A stretch of 64,000 nucleotides of DNA from the NCBI RefSeq assembly GCF_009650995.1, contig NZ_WHVV01000004.1, positions 124,001-188,000 on the forward strand, written 5' to 3'. The position numbers and the translations under genes are program-made. Source of the DNA: Sporosarcina cascadiensis (GTDB lineage Bacteria > Bacillota > Bacilli > Bacillales_A > Planococcaceae). Position 1 is the stretch's first letter. Each line of letters opens with the position of its first letter. The notes beneath the pieces are model-generated. The model was given only the letters and a program-made list of their open reading frames with translations, did no database searches and was not told the origin of the DNA. Positions 1-8,117 of this stretch are shown here, in pieces.

Positions 1-555
1 TATATTTATTACAGCATCCCCAACTTGTATTTTTGAATCAATACTTAAATGACTGATATTATGAAGATTTAATTTTGACGGGTGTCTGGCAGGATGATTT
101 TCTGGTGTATTATTTGCATGCGAAAATGAACTGATACTTATCACAGTAACTCCACGATCTTTCGCTTCCAAAGCAGCATCAATAGTAGCTGCATTGATAC
201 CATAAGCATTTGTAAGGATGAGCAAATCGCCATTTTGCAAGTTATAATCATCAATAACAATCCTTCCATATCCCGGCGTTCTTTCAATTGCCATTGACCT
301 GAGTGCACCGCCACTTAATAATGTTCCTTCATCTAAAATTGCACTTGCGTGCATTAGCCCACCCGCTCTAAAAAATACTTCTTGTGATGCTAAGTTTGAA
401 TGTCCTCCTGGTCCATATACGTAAAATATCTTATCATCACTAATATGGGATGCCACCATCTCAGCTGCTTTTTTTATTTGATCCGACTCTGTTTTTATTA
501 TTTCATCCAAATACTTTTTGATCTCAGAATAATAATCAGCAATTATTTTAGACAT
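1..555 (-). CDS. SIS-domain (sugar isomerase-fold) protein, UPF0309-like, partial
   Basis: The 185 N-terminal residues are visible and the reading frame stays open to the window edge, so the 3' end is missing. The ATG at 553-555 follows a good SD (AAAGGAG) that sits in the tail of the upstream deacetylase gene, one base away. The protein contains a SIS phosphosugar-binding fold: a glycine-rich GPGGHSN loop near residue 45, then LLILTNAYGINAAT, then VTVISISS. The closest family I recognise is the uncharacterised UPF0309 SIS group. SIS domains bind or isomerise phosphosugars. As last visible gene of the amino-sugar operon it probably acts on a phosphorylated intermediate, but its reaction is unknown. 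No kinase or lyase domain is visible in this part. Confidence 0.75.
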   Translation of the reverse strand, partial: MSKIIADYYSEIKKYLDEIIKTESDQIKKAAEMVASHISDDKIFYVYGPGGHSNLASQEVFFRAGGLMHASAILDEGTLLSGGALRSMAIERTPGYGRIVIDDYNLQNGDLLILTNAYGINAATIDAALEAKDRGVTVISISSFSHANNTPENHPARHPSKLNLHNISHLSIDSKIQVGDAVINI

Positions 556-556
556 T

Positions 557-1699
557 TCAAAATTCTCCTTTCCTAAGTATCCCTTCTTTAAATACTACCT
601 CTACCTCAAAAACTGTCCCTGACGTATTTAGTAATACTAAATCTGCTTTTGCTCCAACCTTAAGGCCCTCAAATTCAAGCCCCATAAACTTCGCTGGAAA
701 TATTGAGCTTCTTCTAATTGCTTCATCAAGAGTATCAATATTATTTTTCACAAGAAACTCTATACCTTGTAATAAATTCTGTGCTGAACCAGCCAATAAT
801 TCAGGTTGATCAGACAATTGAAGTCTGCCACTTTCAGTTAATGTTACAGAGCCGCCAACAGACGCTTGATATTTTCCGGCAGGCATACCTGCTAACGCTA
901 CGCTATCGCTGACTAGAATTAGCTTTTTACCTTTTACACGTTTCATAACTTTTATTACATTTTCCGGAAGATGATTGCCGTCTGCAATTACACTTGTCCA
1001 CAGCGCGTCTTCTGCAAGTTGATCCCAAATGTAGTTTGGATGCCGTTTCATTAAAACGTGGGCCCCGTTGCCTAAATGTGTTGAAATACTTGCTCCAGAC
1101 TCTACTGCATTCCGAATTTGCGTTGTATTTGCTGACGTGTGTCCAATTGCAACTTTGACTCCATCTGCAACTACTGATCTGATGAATGCGTCAGACCCTT
1201 CCCACTCAGGTGACATCGTAATAATTTTTATCATTTTTTTAGCGGATTTTTGGAGAGAGAGAAATTCTTCATAATCCGGTTTTTTAATGAAAGATTTCTC
1301 GTGCGCTCCACGTGGTCCATCTTCCAGTGATAAGAATGGTCCTTCTAAATGGAAACCGCCGATATGCTTAACTAAATCTGGTCTTTTTGATAACACGTCT
1401 ACATTTTCTTGAAAAATATAGTTCAGCCGTTCAATACTATTAGTAATGACCGTCGGATAAAAAGTGGTTACTCCTATATTCAGTAATTCTTGAATAACAT
1501 GTTCCCAATCAGTTTCGCTTAGCGGAGCAGCATTAAAATCATGACTTTTATATCCATTAATTTGTATATCAACTAAGCCCGGTGCAATCGTGAGTAATGT
1601 GGGATCCCAATTAATATCTTTTATAGTTTTAATTAAACCTGACTCAATCGTTACTTCTACTGACTTTCCTTCAAGAGTATTACCTTTAAATTTAATCAT
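557..1699 (-). CDS. nagA: N-acetylglucosamine-6-phosphate deacetylase-like amidohydrolase
   Basis: A 380-residue cytosolic amidohydrolase of the NagA family, which removes acetate from GlcNAc-6-P to give glucosamine-6-P for NagB. Visible motifs: IAPGLVDIQING near the N-terminus, HLEGPF with metal-binding residues, GHTSAN, STHLGNG and LVSDSVALAGMPAG with the catalytic Asp. STHLGNG followed by a long HPNYIW stretch differs from the HLFNAM form of classical NagA, so a related acylated sugar phosphate could be the substrate. The frame extends to a TTG at 1711, but GGAGA lies six bases before the ATG at 1699. The gene overlaps nagB by 8 bp, which suggests translational coupling. Confidence 0.85.
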   Translation of the reverse strand: MIKFKGNTLEGKSVEVTIESGLIKTIKDINWDPTLLTIAPGLVDIQINGYKSHDFNAAPLSETDWEHVIQELLNIGVTTFYPTVITNSIERLNYIFQENVDVLSKRPDLVKHIGGFHLEGPFLSLEDGPRGAHEKSFIKKPDYEEFLSLQKSAKKMIKIITMSPEWEGSDAFIRSVVADGVKVAIGHTSANTTQIRNAVESGASISTHLGNGAHVLMKRHPNYIWDQLAEDALWTSVIADGNHLPENVIKVMKRVKGKKLILVSDSVALAGMPAGKYQASVGGSVTLTESGRLQLSDQPELLAGSAQNLLQGIEFLVKNNIDTLDEAIRRSSIFPAKFMGLEFEGLKVGAKADLVLLNTSGTVFEVEVVFKEGILRKGEF

Positions 1700-2465
1700 A
1701 GTATTCTCCAAAAGCAGATTTATCCATAATTAGATAAGCATCATTGTGTTTTCTAAGAATAGTTGAAGGACAATCTGTAGAAATCTCATTAGATAATGTC
1801 TCCTTGACTGCTCGGGATTTCGTAATGCCCGGCACCGTGCAAACCATCCTTTTCGCCCTAATTAATGCGGGGATTGTCAGGGAAAGCGCATGAGTCGGAA
1901 CTTCATCCAAAGTTTCAAAACAACCATCATTTACTTGTTGCTGGCGACTAAATTGATCTAATTGCACTTCTTTTATCATAAACGGATCATTGAAATCAGC
2001 TACTGGTGGATCATTGAAAGCAATGTGACCATTTTCACCGATACCTAAGCACACAACGTCAATTTCAGCTTCATTCAATAAACTTGTATATTCCTCCATC
2101 ATTTTCTCTGGAGATTTAGTTCCATCAATAAAATGAAATTCTTTTAACGAAACTTTAGATAGTAAATGATTTTCAATATAGAACTTAAACCATTGAGTAG
2201 AATCTTCTGGAAGTCCAATATATTCGTCCATATGAAAACCCACGATGCGGGACCAATCGATATCCGGAGTTTCAACTAGGTGTCTTAGCATCTCATTTTG
2301 GGATGGAGCACATGCAAAAATTACACGAACCTCATCTTTTTCGTTTAAAGCAGCCTTAATCTTATTTGCTGCAAGATCTGCAGAATGTTCACCCATTTCT
2401 TCTCGAGACTTAAATACTCTATAGGTGAGAGTACCTTTTATACCTTCTTGTAGAATTGCATTCAT
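1692..2465 (-). CDS. nagB: Glucosamine-6-phosphate deaminase-like protein
   Basis: A 257-residue member of the NagB/RpiA/6-phosphogluconolactonase fold, expected to convert glucosamine-6-P to fructose-6-P and ammonia. MDEYIGLP carries the conserved Asp of the active site and GIGENGHIAFNDPP is the family signature. Classical enzymes read GHxxFNEP, so the catalytic Glu position is Asp here. B. subtilis NagB also has Asn before GH, so that feature is not odd. The substrate may therefore be a variant amino sugar phosphate. The ATG at 2465 follows TAGGAGGAAT. The start overlaps the stop of the upstream gene by four bases (ATGA), typical of an operon. Confidence 0.8.
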   Translation of the reverse strand: MNAILQEGIKGTLTYRVFKSREEMGEHSADLAANKIKAALNEKDEVRVIFACAPSQNEMLRHLVETPDIDWSRIVGFHMDEYIGLPEDSTQWFKFYIENHLLSKVSLKEFHFIDGTKSPEKMMEEYTSLLNEAEIDVVCLGIGENGHIAFNDPPVADFNDPFMIKEVQLDQFSRQQQVNDGCFETLDEVPTHALSLTIPALIRAKRMVCTVPGITKSRAVKETLSNEISTDCPSTILRKHNDAYLIMDKSAFGEYYD

Positions 2466-3700
2466 TTTATATTCCTCCTAACCAAGCATTCTAAATTGGA
2501 AATAACTTTCTGTGCACTTTTTCTATTTAATTTACCTTTTAAGTTAAAGTAATAAATAAATTGATTGGATTCATAGCCGCCTTCTTCCAATTGTAGTTCA
2601 TCTGCAACATAACCAATCATTCCATCACTGTAGGCAACTGGTAAAACAGTCGAATCTATACCAGCAATTTTCTGCCCATAACTTTGAACCATTTCAGCAT
2701 TACAAAATATAAACCCTACTTCTTTTGATAACCGCCAGTAAGTTATATTCAGCATTTGTTCATCGGCCACATTTTTCGTTAAATTTCGCCACTCTGTCAT
2801 CAGCGTACTATCTTCATGTTCATTTGTTGCTCTTGTGAAAAGCAAAGGTAGAGTCAGCTTCTCAGTACAGAATTGGAATTCTTCTACTATGGCAGGTTGA
2901 CTGGTTAGAATTCGTCTGACATCCTCTGCAACCCTTAAACCAAGTGCTTTCATATCAGATAGCCGTCCTCTGTAAAACGTTCCATCATTTATAAGACAAG
3001 GACGTATATCGCCAGAAAAACCTTGTAGAAAAGCTACAGGTATCCCATCTAGCTCACGACTGACTTTTTCACAGCAAACTCCAACATATTCACTGGACAC
3101 TGCATTTTCATCTGTACAGGTTGGATGACAACTAAAATGTATTAATCCTGCAACGTTTTTATGATTAACATCCTTTAAAAGCAGGACGGTCAATGTGTCA
3201 TCAATTTCTGTAGTCAAATTGGGTAACATCAAACAGGAACCGTCCACAATCTTTCGCCGATACACGCCAATTTCTGATTTCCCAATATATTCCTCTAAAG
3301 TAACCTTTATACGTGGTGATTTAATGAGTAATTCAAAACTTCTAAGAACTTCATTCTTTAACCATCTCACATAATTTTGATCATATTTGCCAAGTTGCTC
3401 ACTAAACTTTTCTGATGTCTGTGGTCCTGAATGATTATGAGTAGCGTGAAAGATAACATCCTGTACATTTATATTATATTTTCGACAGATTTCATCTTTT
3501 GTTTCACTTACAAAATTATCATCCCACCATATCAAATCAGCTATAACAATAATTTTTGTTTGTTTACCTTCTGAAAACAAAAATAGCTTTAAAAAAATCG
3601 GAGCATATACTGAATCAGTATATGCTTCCCTATGGGCGAATCCGGCTAAACCAATAGGCAATTCTGGAGTAATATCTTTAATGAGAGTACTTACCTCCAT
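2462..3700 (-). CDS. Neutral/alkaline ceramidase-fold hydrolase, cytosolic, function unknown
   Basis: A 412-residue protein resembling the N-terminal domain of neutral/alkaline non-lysosomal ceramidases (zinc amidohydrolases). ATHNHSGPQ (about residue 86) and SCHPTC (about residue 190) match the two His-rich metal motifs of that family. The later QGFSGDIRPC aligns with the GDVSPN hexapeptide that carries the nucleophilic serine in true ceramidases; here the serine position is Arg. There is no signal peptide or membrane segment, unlike secreted ceramidases. It lies between AGE epimerase (10-bp overlap) and nagB (4-bp overlap), so it probably cleaves or modifies an imported amino-sugar derivative rather than ceramide. 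SD AAAGGTGATG precedes the ATG. Confidence 0.65.
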   Translation of the reverse strand: MEVSTLIKDITPELPIGLAGFAHREAYTDSVYAPIFLKLFLFSEGKQTKIIVIADLIWWDDNFVSETKDEICRKYNINVQDVIFHATHNHSGPQTSEKFSEQLGKYDQNYVRWLKNEVLRSFELLIKSPRIKVTLEEYIGKSEIGVYRRKIVDGSCLMLPNLTTEIDDTLTVLLLKDVNHKNVAGLIHFSCHPTCTDENAVSSEYVGVCCEKVSRELDGIPVAFLQGFSGDIRPCLINDGTFYRGRLSDMKALGLRVAEDVRRILTSQPAIVEEFQFCTEKLTLPLLFTRATNEHEDSTLMTEWRNLTKNVADEQMLNITYWRLSKEVGFIFCNAEMVQSYGQKIAGIDSTVLPVAYSDGMIGYVADELQLEEGGYESNQFIYYFNLKGKLNRKSAQKVISNLECLVRRNIK

Positions 3701-4947
3701 TTTTCATCACCTTTCAGAAGATGTTGAATTAACAAGAAGTTGCGTACGATATGAAATGGATCCTTTACGGGTAACGCAACAACTTTTCGAATTGGTTGAC
3801 CAAAGCGATCTCTAATTTGAGTCCATTCCTTTCCTTCAGATGAAGGAAAGGTAGAAAACACATAGGACTCTAGCTTTTCATACCATAACAATAAATCCTG
3901 ATCTTCATATGTTAACGCGAATTTTAAAATAGTATAAAGCGCTTCCGAATGTGGCCACCATAACTTAGTTTCCCATGTGTCATTAATTAGTTCTTCAAAT
4001 CTATCATGAATTAAACGACCAGCCGGTTTTCCACCTTTTTCATCTACAAACCTGAATAGTCCGCCATATTCTTTATCCCAGCCAGTTGCAAGTGTATCTT
4101 TAATTAACTGAAGAAGCATAATTTCGTATTTTCGTTGCTCTTCACTTGTAAAATGATGAAGTGATTCTGACAAAAACCATACACACTCCAAAGTATGACC
4201 GGGATTTACATGACGTGCGAGCAACGTATCTTTATCTTCGTCTCTCTTAGGCAACATTTCTACGATTCTGGATCCATTAAAATGATCTTTCATAATCTTG
4301 ATAAAATAAATTTTAATATCTTCCTTCAATTCTAAAGAAGAATGATCATCGAAAATGATAGCCGTGTCATAAAGTTCTTCGGCTACATTTATCAGAATCA
4401 TAGGAATCGAATGAGACTCAAATTTATCAGGAATTGGATAAGGTTCAGATTTGAAGTTATTCTCTTCTATTCTTCTTTTAACCAATCGATACGTATCCAG
4501 CGCTTCATGAAAAATAGTTTGATCTTTTACATAGTTTGCATAAGCGTTATAGCCTAATATATAAAAACAATCTGCAAAAATACTTACATCCAATTCTGTA
4601 TCTATCTTTGTCCCATCTGCTTCTGTTGCATTTACAACATGCTGGTTTTCTAATTTACCATTTGATTGCAAAAATTCATACGTTTTATGAGCAGATCTTT
4701 CCCATTTTTTATTTACCGCTAATGTATATCTTTCACGCAATTGCAGCAATCGACTGTTCATCCATAAGAATCTGCCTTGAGACCAAGTATACTTATTGTG
4801 ACTGAGTATAGTGTCTTCGTCGTTTTGAATACAGGAGAACACACCACCGAATTGTTCATCGATTTTTGATTCCCAATAGGGTATAAAATTATCATTAAGT
4901 TGTGATGTGTAGAATGCCAATAACTTTTCTCGATTCAATGCTATCAC
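3691..4947 (-). CDS. AGE-family epimerase/isomerase (N-acylglucosamine 2-epimerase fold)
   Basis: A 418-residue (alpha/alpha)6-barrel protein of the N-acylglucosamine 2-epimerase family. Family members interconvert GlcNAc/ManNAc or epimerise free sugars such as mannose and cellobiose. Conserved elements are YTWSQGRFLWM near residue 52, ELDVSIFADCFYI, HVNPGHTLECVWF and LWWPHSEAL, which hold the active-site His residues. Sequence alone does not separate ManNAc epimerase from aldose epimerases, but neighbouring nagA and nagB favour an N-acyl amino sugar. The start is uncertain: GTG at 4947 sits directly after AAGGGAA, while a TTG nine bases further in has better spacing. It begins five bases after the symporter stop. 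Confidence 0.8.
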   Translation of the reverse strand: MIALNREKLLAFYTSQLNDNFIPYWESKIDEQFGGVFSCIQNDEDTILSHNKYTWSQGRFLWMNSRLLQLRERYTLAVNKKWERSAHKTYEFLQSNGKLENQHVVNATEADGTKIDTELDVSIFADCFYILGYNAYANYVKDQTIFHEALDTYRLVKRRIEENNFKSEPYPIPDKFESHSIPMILINVAEELYDTAIIFDDHSSLELKEDIKIYFIKIMKDHFNGSRIVEMLPKRDEDKDTLLARHVNPGHTLECVWFLSESLHHFTSEEQRKYEIMLLQLIKDTLATGWDKEYGGLFRFVDEKGGKPAGRLIHDRFEELINDTWETKLWWPHSEALYTILKFALTYEDQDLLLWYEKLESYVFSTFPSSEGKEWTQIRDRFGQPIRKVVALPVKDPFHIVRNFLLIQHLLKGDEKWR

Positions 4948-4952
4948 TTCCC

Positions 4953-6434
4953 TTATGCTTTAACATCATCTTTAGATACAGCTTGAATAAGAGCTTCAAC
5001 TTCTGGTTTGACAGGTGTATTACGGTTTAGTAATCCCATACCGATAAAGACGATTCCAGATACTAGAACCGGTGATCCGACTGATAATGATAGCGGCAGT
5101 GTGAATGCGTACTTTGTAAGTACAAACATGAGTAAACCTGCCAATATGGAACTGATAGCAGCTTTTGAATCTGAATGTTTAAATTGTGGAAATAAACCTA
5201 GTAACATCGGGATAGAGATAGGCCCAATTAGTGCGCCGAACCAGGAAATGATTAATCCTAATACTCCACCAAAACTTTCAGCTTGTATACCAATAACTAA
5301 TGTAATCAATGTAAATGTAAATGTTGTAATTCTAGCAATTCGTAGTGACTCTTTCTGACTCATATTAATATACTTTTTATTCATAACCGGTAAAATATCG
5401 CGTGTAATAACTGCCGAAATTGTATTCGCATCAGAGGAAGTCATTGACATCGTAGCAGCAAATAGACCAGCTAGTACTAACCCAACCAAACCTGCTGGCA
5501 ATAATTCTTGAGCTAATAAACCATATAGTTTAGATGGATCTTCCAAGCCAGGCAGAATTAAAGGCGCAGCCCACATCGGGAAAAATAAAAACAATGGCCA
5601 GATAAGGTAAAGCACTCCTGATAAAATTCCGCTTTTTTTCGCTTCTTTACCTGAAGGAGCAGAAATGTAACGTGTTGCCAAGTTCCAGGTTCCACCATTG
5701 TAGCTTAGGAATACAACGAAAAAGTAGAAGAAGACGTACCAGACTGTATATGGCTCTCTAAACAACATGGAGTTTTCTTGCGGTAATTGCGCCCAAATTC
5801 CTGTAAGCGAACTGGGTCCACCCAACATATTCATTACGACAAAGAACATAACCAGACCCGCAACAATTTGTACGATAAACTGTGCAAAATCTGTCCAAAC
5901 ATCAGCCCATAATCCACCGATTGTAATATAGATAAGAGAAACAATTCCTGATACTAAAATTCCATAGATTATTGGAATACCTGTAAAAACATTTAGCAGA
6001 ATTCCTATAGCAGCCCATTTAGCTCCTACATCAAATAGTTTTAATAACACACCACACCAAGCCATCAACTGCTGGGTAGGCAAATTATAACGAAGTGATA
6101 AATATTCAGTGGGAGACTCAATATCATAATTAATTCGTAAGCGAGCCCAACGTGGAGCCATCAAGTATGCTCCTGTGATAACAGCAACGGTAATAGTTAA
6201 TGCCCACCAAATATAAATACTAAAACCGTGAGTATATGCTAGCGCAGCATATGCAACAAATACAGCACCACTGTAACCTGAGACGTGATGGGATATTCCG
6301 GATAACCACCAAGGCAACTTTCCTCCGGCAACGAAGAAATCCTTTGACCCGCTAATTTTGTTGTACGAAGTAAATCCAATAACTATCATTACGACAAAGA
6401 ATAAAATAATTACTAACCAATCTAGCATCGCCAT
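4953..6434 (-). CDS. Sodium:solute symporter (SSS family)
   Basis: A 493-residue membrane protein with about 13 hydrophobic segments and the SSS family pattern: FFVAGGKLPWWLSGISHHVSG near residue 35, then a helix with GGLWADVWTDFAQ, then LAGLFAATMSMTSSDANT, the sodium-site helix. Members bring in sugars, amino acids, sialic acid or related solutes with sodium. It is the first gene of the amino-sugar operon, so it probably imports the operon substrate unphosphorylated. No dedicated sugar kinase or PTS is visible downstream inside the window. SD GGAGAG lies eight bases before the ATG. The promoter and cre described at 6480-6516 lie upstream. Confidence 0.85.
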   Translation of the reverse strand: MAMLDWLVIILFFVVMIVIGFTSYNKISGSKDFFVAGGKLPWWLSGISHHVSGYSGAVFVAYAALAYTHGFSIYIWWALTITVAVITGAYLMAPRWARLRINYDIESPTEYLSLRYNLPTQQLMAWCGVLLKLFDVGAKWAAIGILLNVFTGIPIIYGILVSGIVSLIYITIGGLWADVWTDFAQFIVQIVAGLVMFFVVMNMLGGPSSLTGIWAQLPQENSMLFREPYTVWYVFFYFFVVFLSYNGGTWNLATRYISAPSGKEAKKSGILSGVLYLIWPLFLFFPMWAAPLILPGLEDPSKLYGLLAQELLPAGLVGLVLAGLFAATMSMTSSDANTISAVITRDILPVMNKKYINMSQKESLRIARITTFTFTLITLVIGIQAESFGGVLGLIISWFGALIGPISIPMLLGLFPQFKHSDSKAAISSILAGLLMFVLTKYAFTLPLSLSVGSPVLVSGIVFIGMGLLNRNTPVKPEVEALIQAVSKDDVKA

Positions 6435-6479
6435 GTCTTCACTCTCCTTTTCATTTAATCATAGTCTATGACTAAATAC

Positions 6480-6508
6480 AAAATAACATACCATTTTCTA
6501 ATTGTAAA
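6480..6508 (-). promoter_or_regulatory. Candidate sigma-A promoter of the amino-sugar operon
   Basis: On the minus strand TTTACA (-35, 6503-6508), a 17-base spacer and TATTTT (-10, 6480-6485) lie 46 bases before the symporter start. The -35 overlaps the cre at 6503-6516. Downstream of the -10, two overlapping perfect inverted repeats (TAGTCTATGACTA at 6462-6474 and TCATAGTCTATGA at 6459-6471) could be an operator for a local regulator that is not in this window. Confidence 0.5.
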
Positions 6509-6516
6509 TGCTTACA
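6503..6516. promoter_or_regulatory. CcpA catabolite-responsive element (cre) candidate
   Basis: TGTAAATGCTTACA is a near-perfect palindrome that differs from the ideal TGTAAGCGTTTACA type cre only near the centre. It covers the -35 of the amino-sugar operon, where CcpA binding would block transcription when a preferred sugar is available. This fits a catabolic operon. Confidence 0.55.
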
Positions 6517-6711
6517 TTTTTACTTTTCGGAAATGTTTATGAATTAGTAAAATTTACTTACTGTATATATGAGGTAAGTCTAAGATACTTCAGAATATGA
6601 AATACAGGTACTAAAAATGCCTTTACAAAAGTAATACAGTAAACTTCACAGTTCGCATATTCTGCCAACTTTTTTACTAGTTAATATATTGACTGAATCA
6701 TCAACATGAAT

Positions 6712-6747
6712 AAAAAAACTTCTCTAACGTTTCCGTTATTCGAGAAG
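6712..6747 (-). terminator. Rho-independent terminator after the lipid-kinase fragment
   Basis: The minus-strand hairpin has CTTCTC/GAGAAG and TAACG/CGTTA stems and is followed by seven T. It marks the end of an old minus-strand transcript, the decayed gene at 6788-7104. Confidence 0.75.
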
Positions 6748-6787
6748 CTTGCAATTCATATTTACTTTTAAGAAATTATCATCTACT

Positions 6788-7104
6788 TCACGTTAAATAA
6801 GTTTCAATTTCAGTAATATCATGAAAAGCAGAAAATCCCCTGGAATAGTCATTTCCTATACTCGCTTTCATGATACTGATCGTAACGTGCTCGAATCCTA
6901 TTATGCCATTCAACACTTCGCGAATCGTGCCTTCTCCGCCAATTACCACAAGCAAAACAGGCTCGTCACATGTCCTCTATATTCAGTCTTCTTAAAAGAA
7001 TAGTTGTTGCCAGTGTTCAAATTTTGCCCTATGCCAGCACCTTGCCCGTCCACCGCTCGCTCATTAATAATGAATAGAGATCCATTAGCGACGCCTCTTT
7101 CCAA
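6788..7104 (-). pseudogene. Decayed diacylglycerol/lipid kinase (YegS/BmrU-like) fragment
   Basis: No intact frame exists, but two minus-strand frames together read like the N-terminal third of a diacylglycerol-kinase-family protein. The first frame gives LFIINERAVDGQGAG and then KKTEYRGHVTSLF, matching FIVN...GKG and FTEYPGHAT. A second frame then gives DEPVLLVVIGGEGTIREVLN and, later, KASIGNDYSRGFSAF, matching the GGDGTIHEVLNG and GSGNDFARG signatures. About 20 residues are missing between the pieces, there is a frameshift, the GGDGT Asp is Glu, and the C-terminal two thirds are absent; a stop is at 6788. The bounds are approximate (a TTG at 7104 begins the first piece). A good terminator follows directly. 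Confidence 0.7.
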
Positions 7105-7153
7105 ACATTTTTATCTCATAGTAGCAGACAGTCAAAACGTATGCCACCCATCG

Positions 7154-7780
7154 TCAGACAATCTGATACTTGACTAGCAGACTCGCACTGATTGTCAGTG
7201 TGCCGGAAGAAATAGGTGTGGAAACTGTATCTGCCATCGCAACTGCCCGAAATGCGATCGGCTGATTAGCATGCTGCTCTTCTATTGTCATTGGAATTGG
7301 TTTGTTCGGCAATTGCAATGTTGTACCGATCGTAATCATTTTCTTCTCTGCATCCTGCAGGGCAAGTGCCAGTGCTTTTTGATAATATTCACCTTCGTCC
7401 TGCAAGCTGAATTCTATCGAACCAATTTGATTGGCGCCGTTTTTTACAGCCAAATCCACAAGTTCTCCTGCACGGGACAAGTTATCACTTGTGATACGGA
7501 TCGTGTTAATCACTTCATAGCCTTGAAACCGCTGTTCCCCATTCGAGTAGTCATATACGGGACGAATCTGGTAATCTATCGTCTGAATGGAATCTTGTGA
7601 AATACCTGCGGCTGTCAACGCTTTGTTGACCTGGTTCATTCTGTCGGCATTGTCCCGCTGAATTTCCTGCAGTTCCGTTCCTCTCGAATTCACAGATATA
7701 ACAATCTGCACGCGGTCAGGGGATGCCTTTATCGCACCTTCTCCGAAAACTGTAATCGTTCGCTCTTCCTGGTTATACAT
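7154..7780 (-). CDS. SIMPL domain (DUF541) protein
   Basis: A 208-residue protein with the SIMPL/DUF541 fold (BP26/YggE-like). It opens with TVFGEGAIKASPDRVQI and contains YEVINTIRITSDNL and NQIGSIEFSLQDE. It has no signal peptide, so it is probably cytoplasmic in this form, whereas many relatives are exported. The biochemical role of the family is unclear; some members are linked to oxidative-stress tolerance. SD AAAAGGAGTG precedes the ATG. It is monocistronic between the lipid-kinase remnant and the small ORF at 7910-8008. Confidence 0.8.
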   Translation of the reverse strand: MYNQEERTITVFGEGAIKASPDRVQIVISVNSRGTELQEIQRDNADRMNQVNKALTAAGISQDSIQTIDYQIRPVYDYSNGEQRFQGYEVINTIRITSDNLSRAGELVDLAVKNGANQIGSIEFSLQDEGEYYQKALALALQDAEKKMITIGTTLQLPNKPIPMTIEEQHANQPIAFRAVAMADTVSTPISSGTLTISASLLVKYQIV

Positions 7781-7867
7781 AATGGAAACACTCCTTTTAA
7801 TAATTTCATGAAAAATTCCGTTGCAGCTACCTATACTATATGCAGCAGGTCAACATTTGATTGCAGA

Positions 7868-7903
7868 ATAAAAAGCCCTCAGGTCATTTATAAGGACCTA
7901 AGG
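7868..7903 (-). terminator. Rho-independent terminator of the small ORF at 7910-8008
   Basis: The minus-strand hairpin CCTTAGGTCC ... GACCTGAGG is followed by GCTTTTTATT. It lies seven bases after the stop codon of the 32-residue ORF and so supports that ORF being transcribed as its own unit. Confidence 0.7.
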
Positions 7904-7909
7904 ACTTCT

Positions 7910-8008
7910 CTAAAATGTGATAAAACCTTTTTGCACGGCAAAGCCGCCTAATGTAAATAGTGCAATGGCAATTAATGTAATGACAAATAATTTATTATTT
8001 TTATCCAA
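7910..8008 (-). CDS. Small single-span membrane protein, 32 residues
   Basis: A TTG-started frame encodes MDKNNK, then a hydrophobic stretch of about 17 residues (LFVITLIAIALFTLGGF), then AVQKGFITF. SD AAGGTGA lies four to five bases before the TTG, and a strong terminator follows within ten bases. A charged N-terminus followed by one membrane helix is typical of small bacterial membrane peptides. An inverted repeat (GATAGAAT/ATTCTATC, 8031-8064) lies upstream and might be an operator. I do not recognise a family. It could be chance, but SD, hydrophobic pattern and terminator together favour a gene. Confidence 0.5.
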   Translation of the reverse strand: MDKNNKLFVITLIAIALFTLGGFAVQKGFITF

Positions 8009-8117
8009 GGACTCACCTTTTTCTTCATAGGATAGAATCGTATGCTCAGTAACTCAATTCTATCAGACAAAGTTCAGAATAGGAAATCTAATTTTCAGAT
8101 TGTGAAACCAATAATTT

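Noticed and set aside
1692..2465. Asn in ENGHIAF of NagB as a lost catalytic residue
   Set aside because: As I recall it, the B. subtilis enzyme also has Asn at this place, so only the Glu-to-Asp change in FNDP is notable.
6821..7003. 60-codon plus-strand frame
   Set aside because: It is antisense to the decayed lipid-kinase remnant, whose minus-strand peptides carry recognisable motifs.
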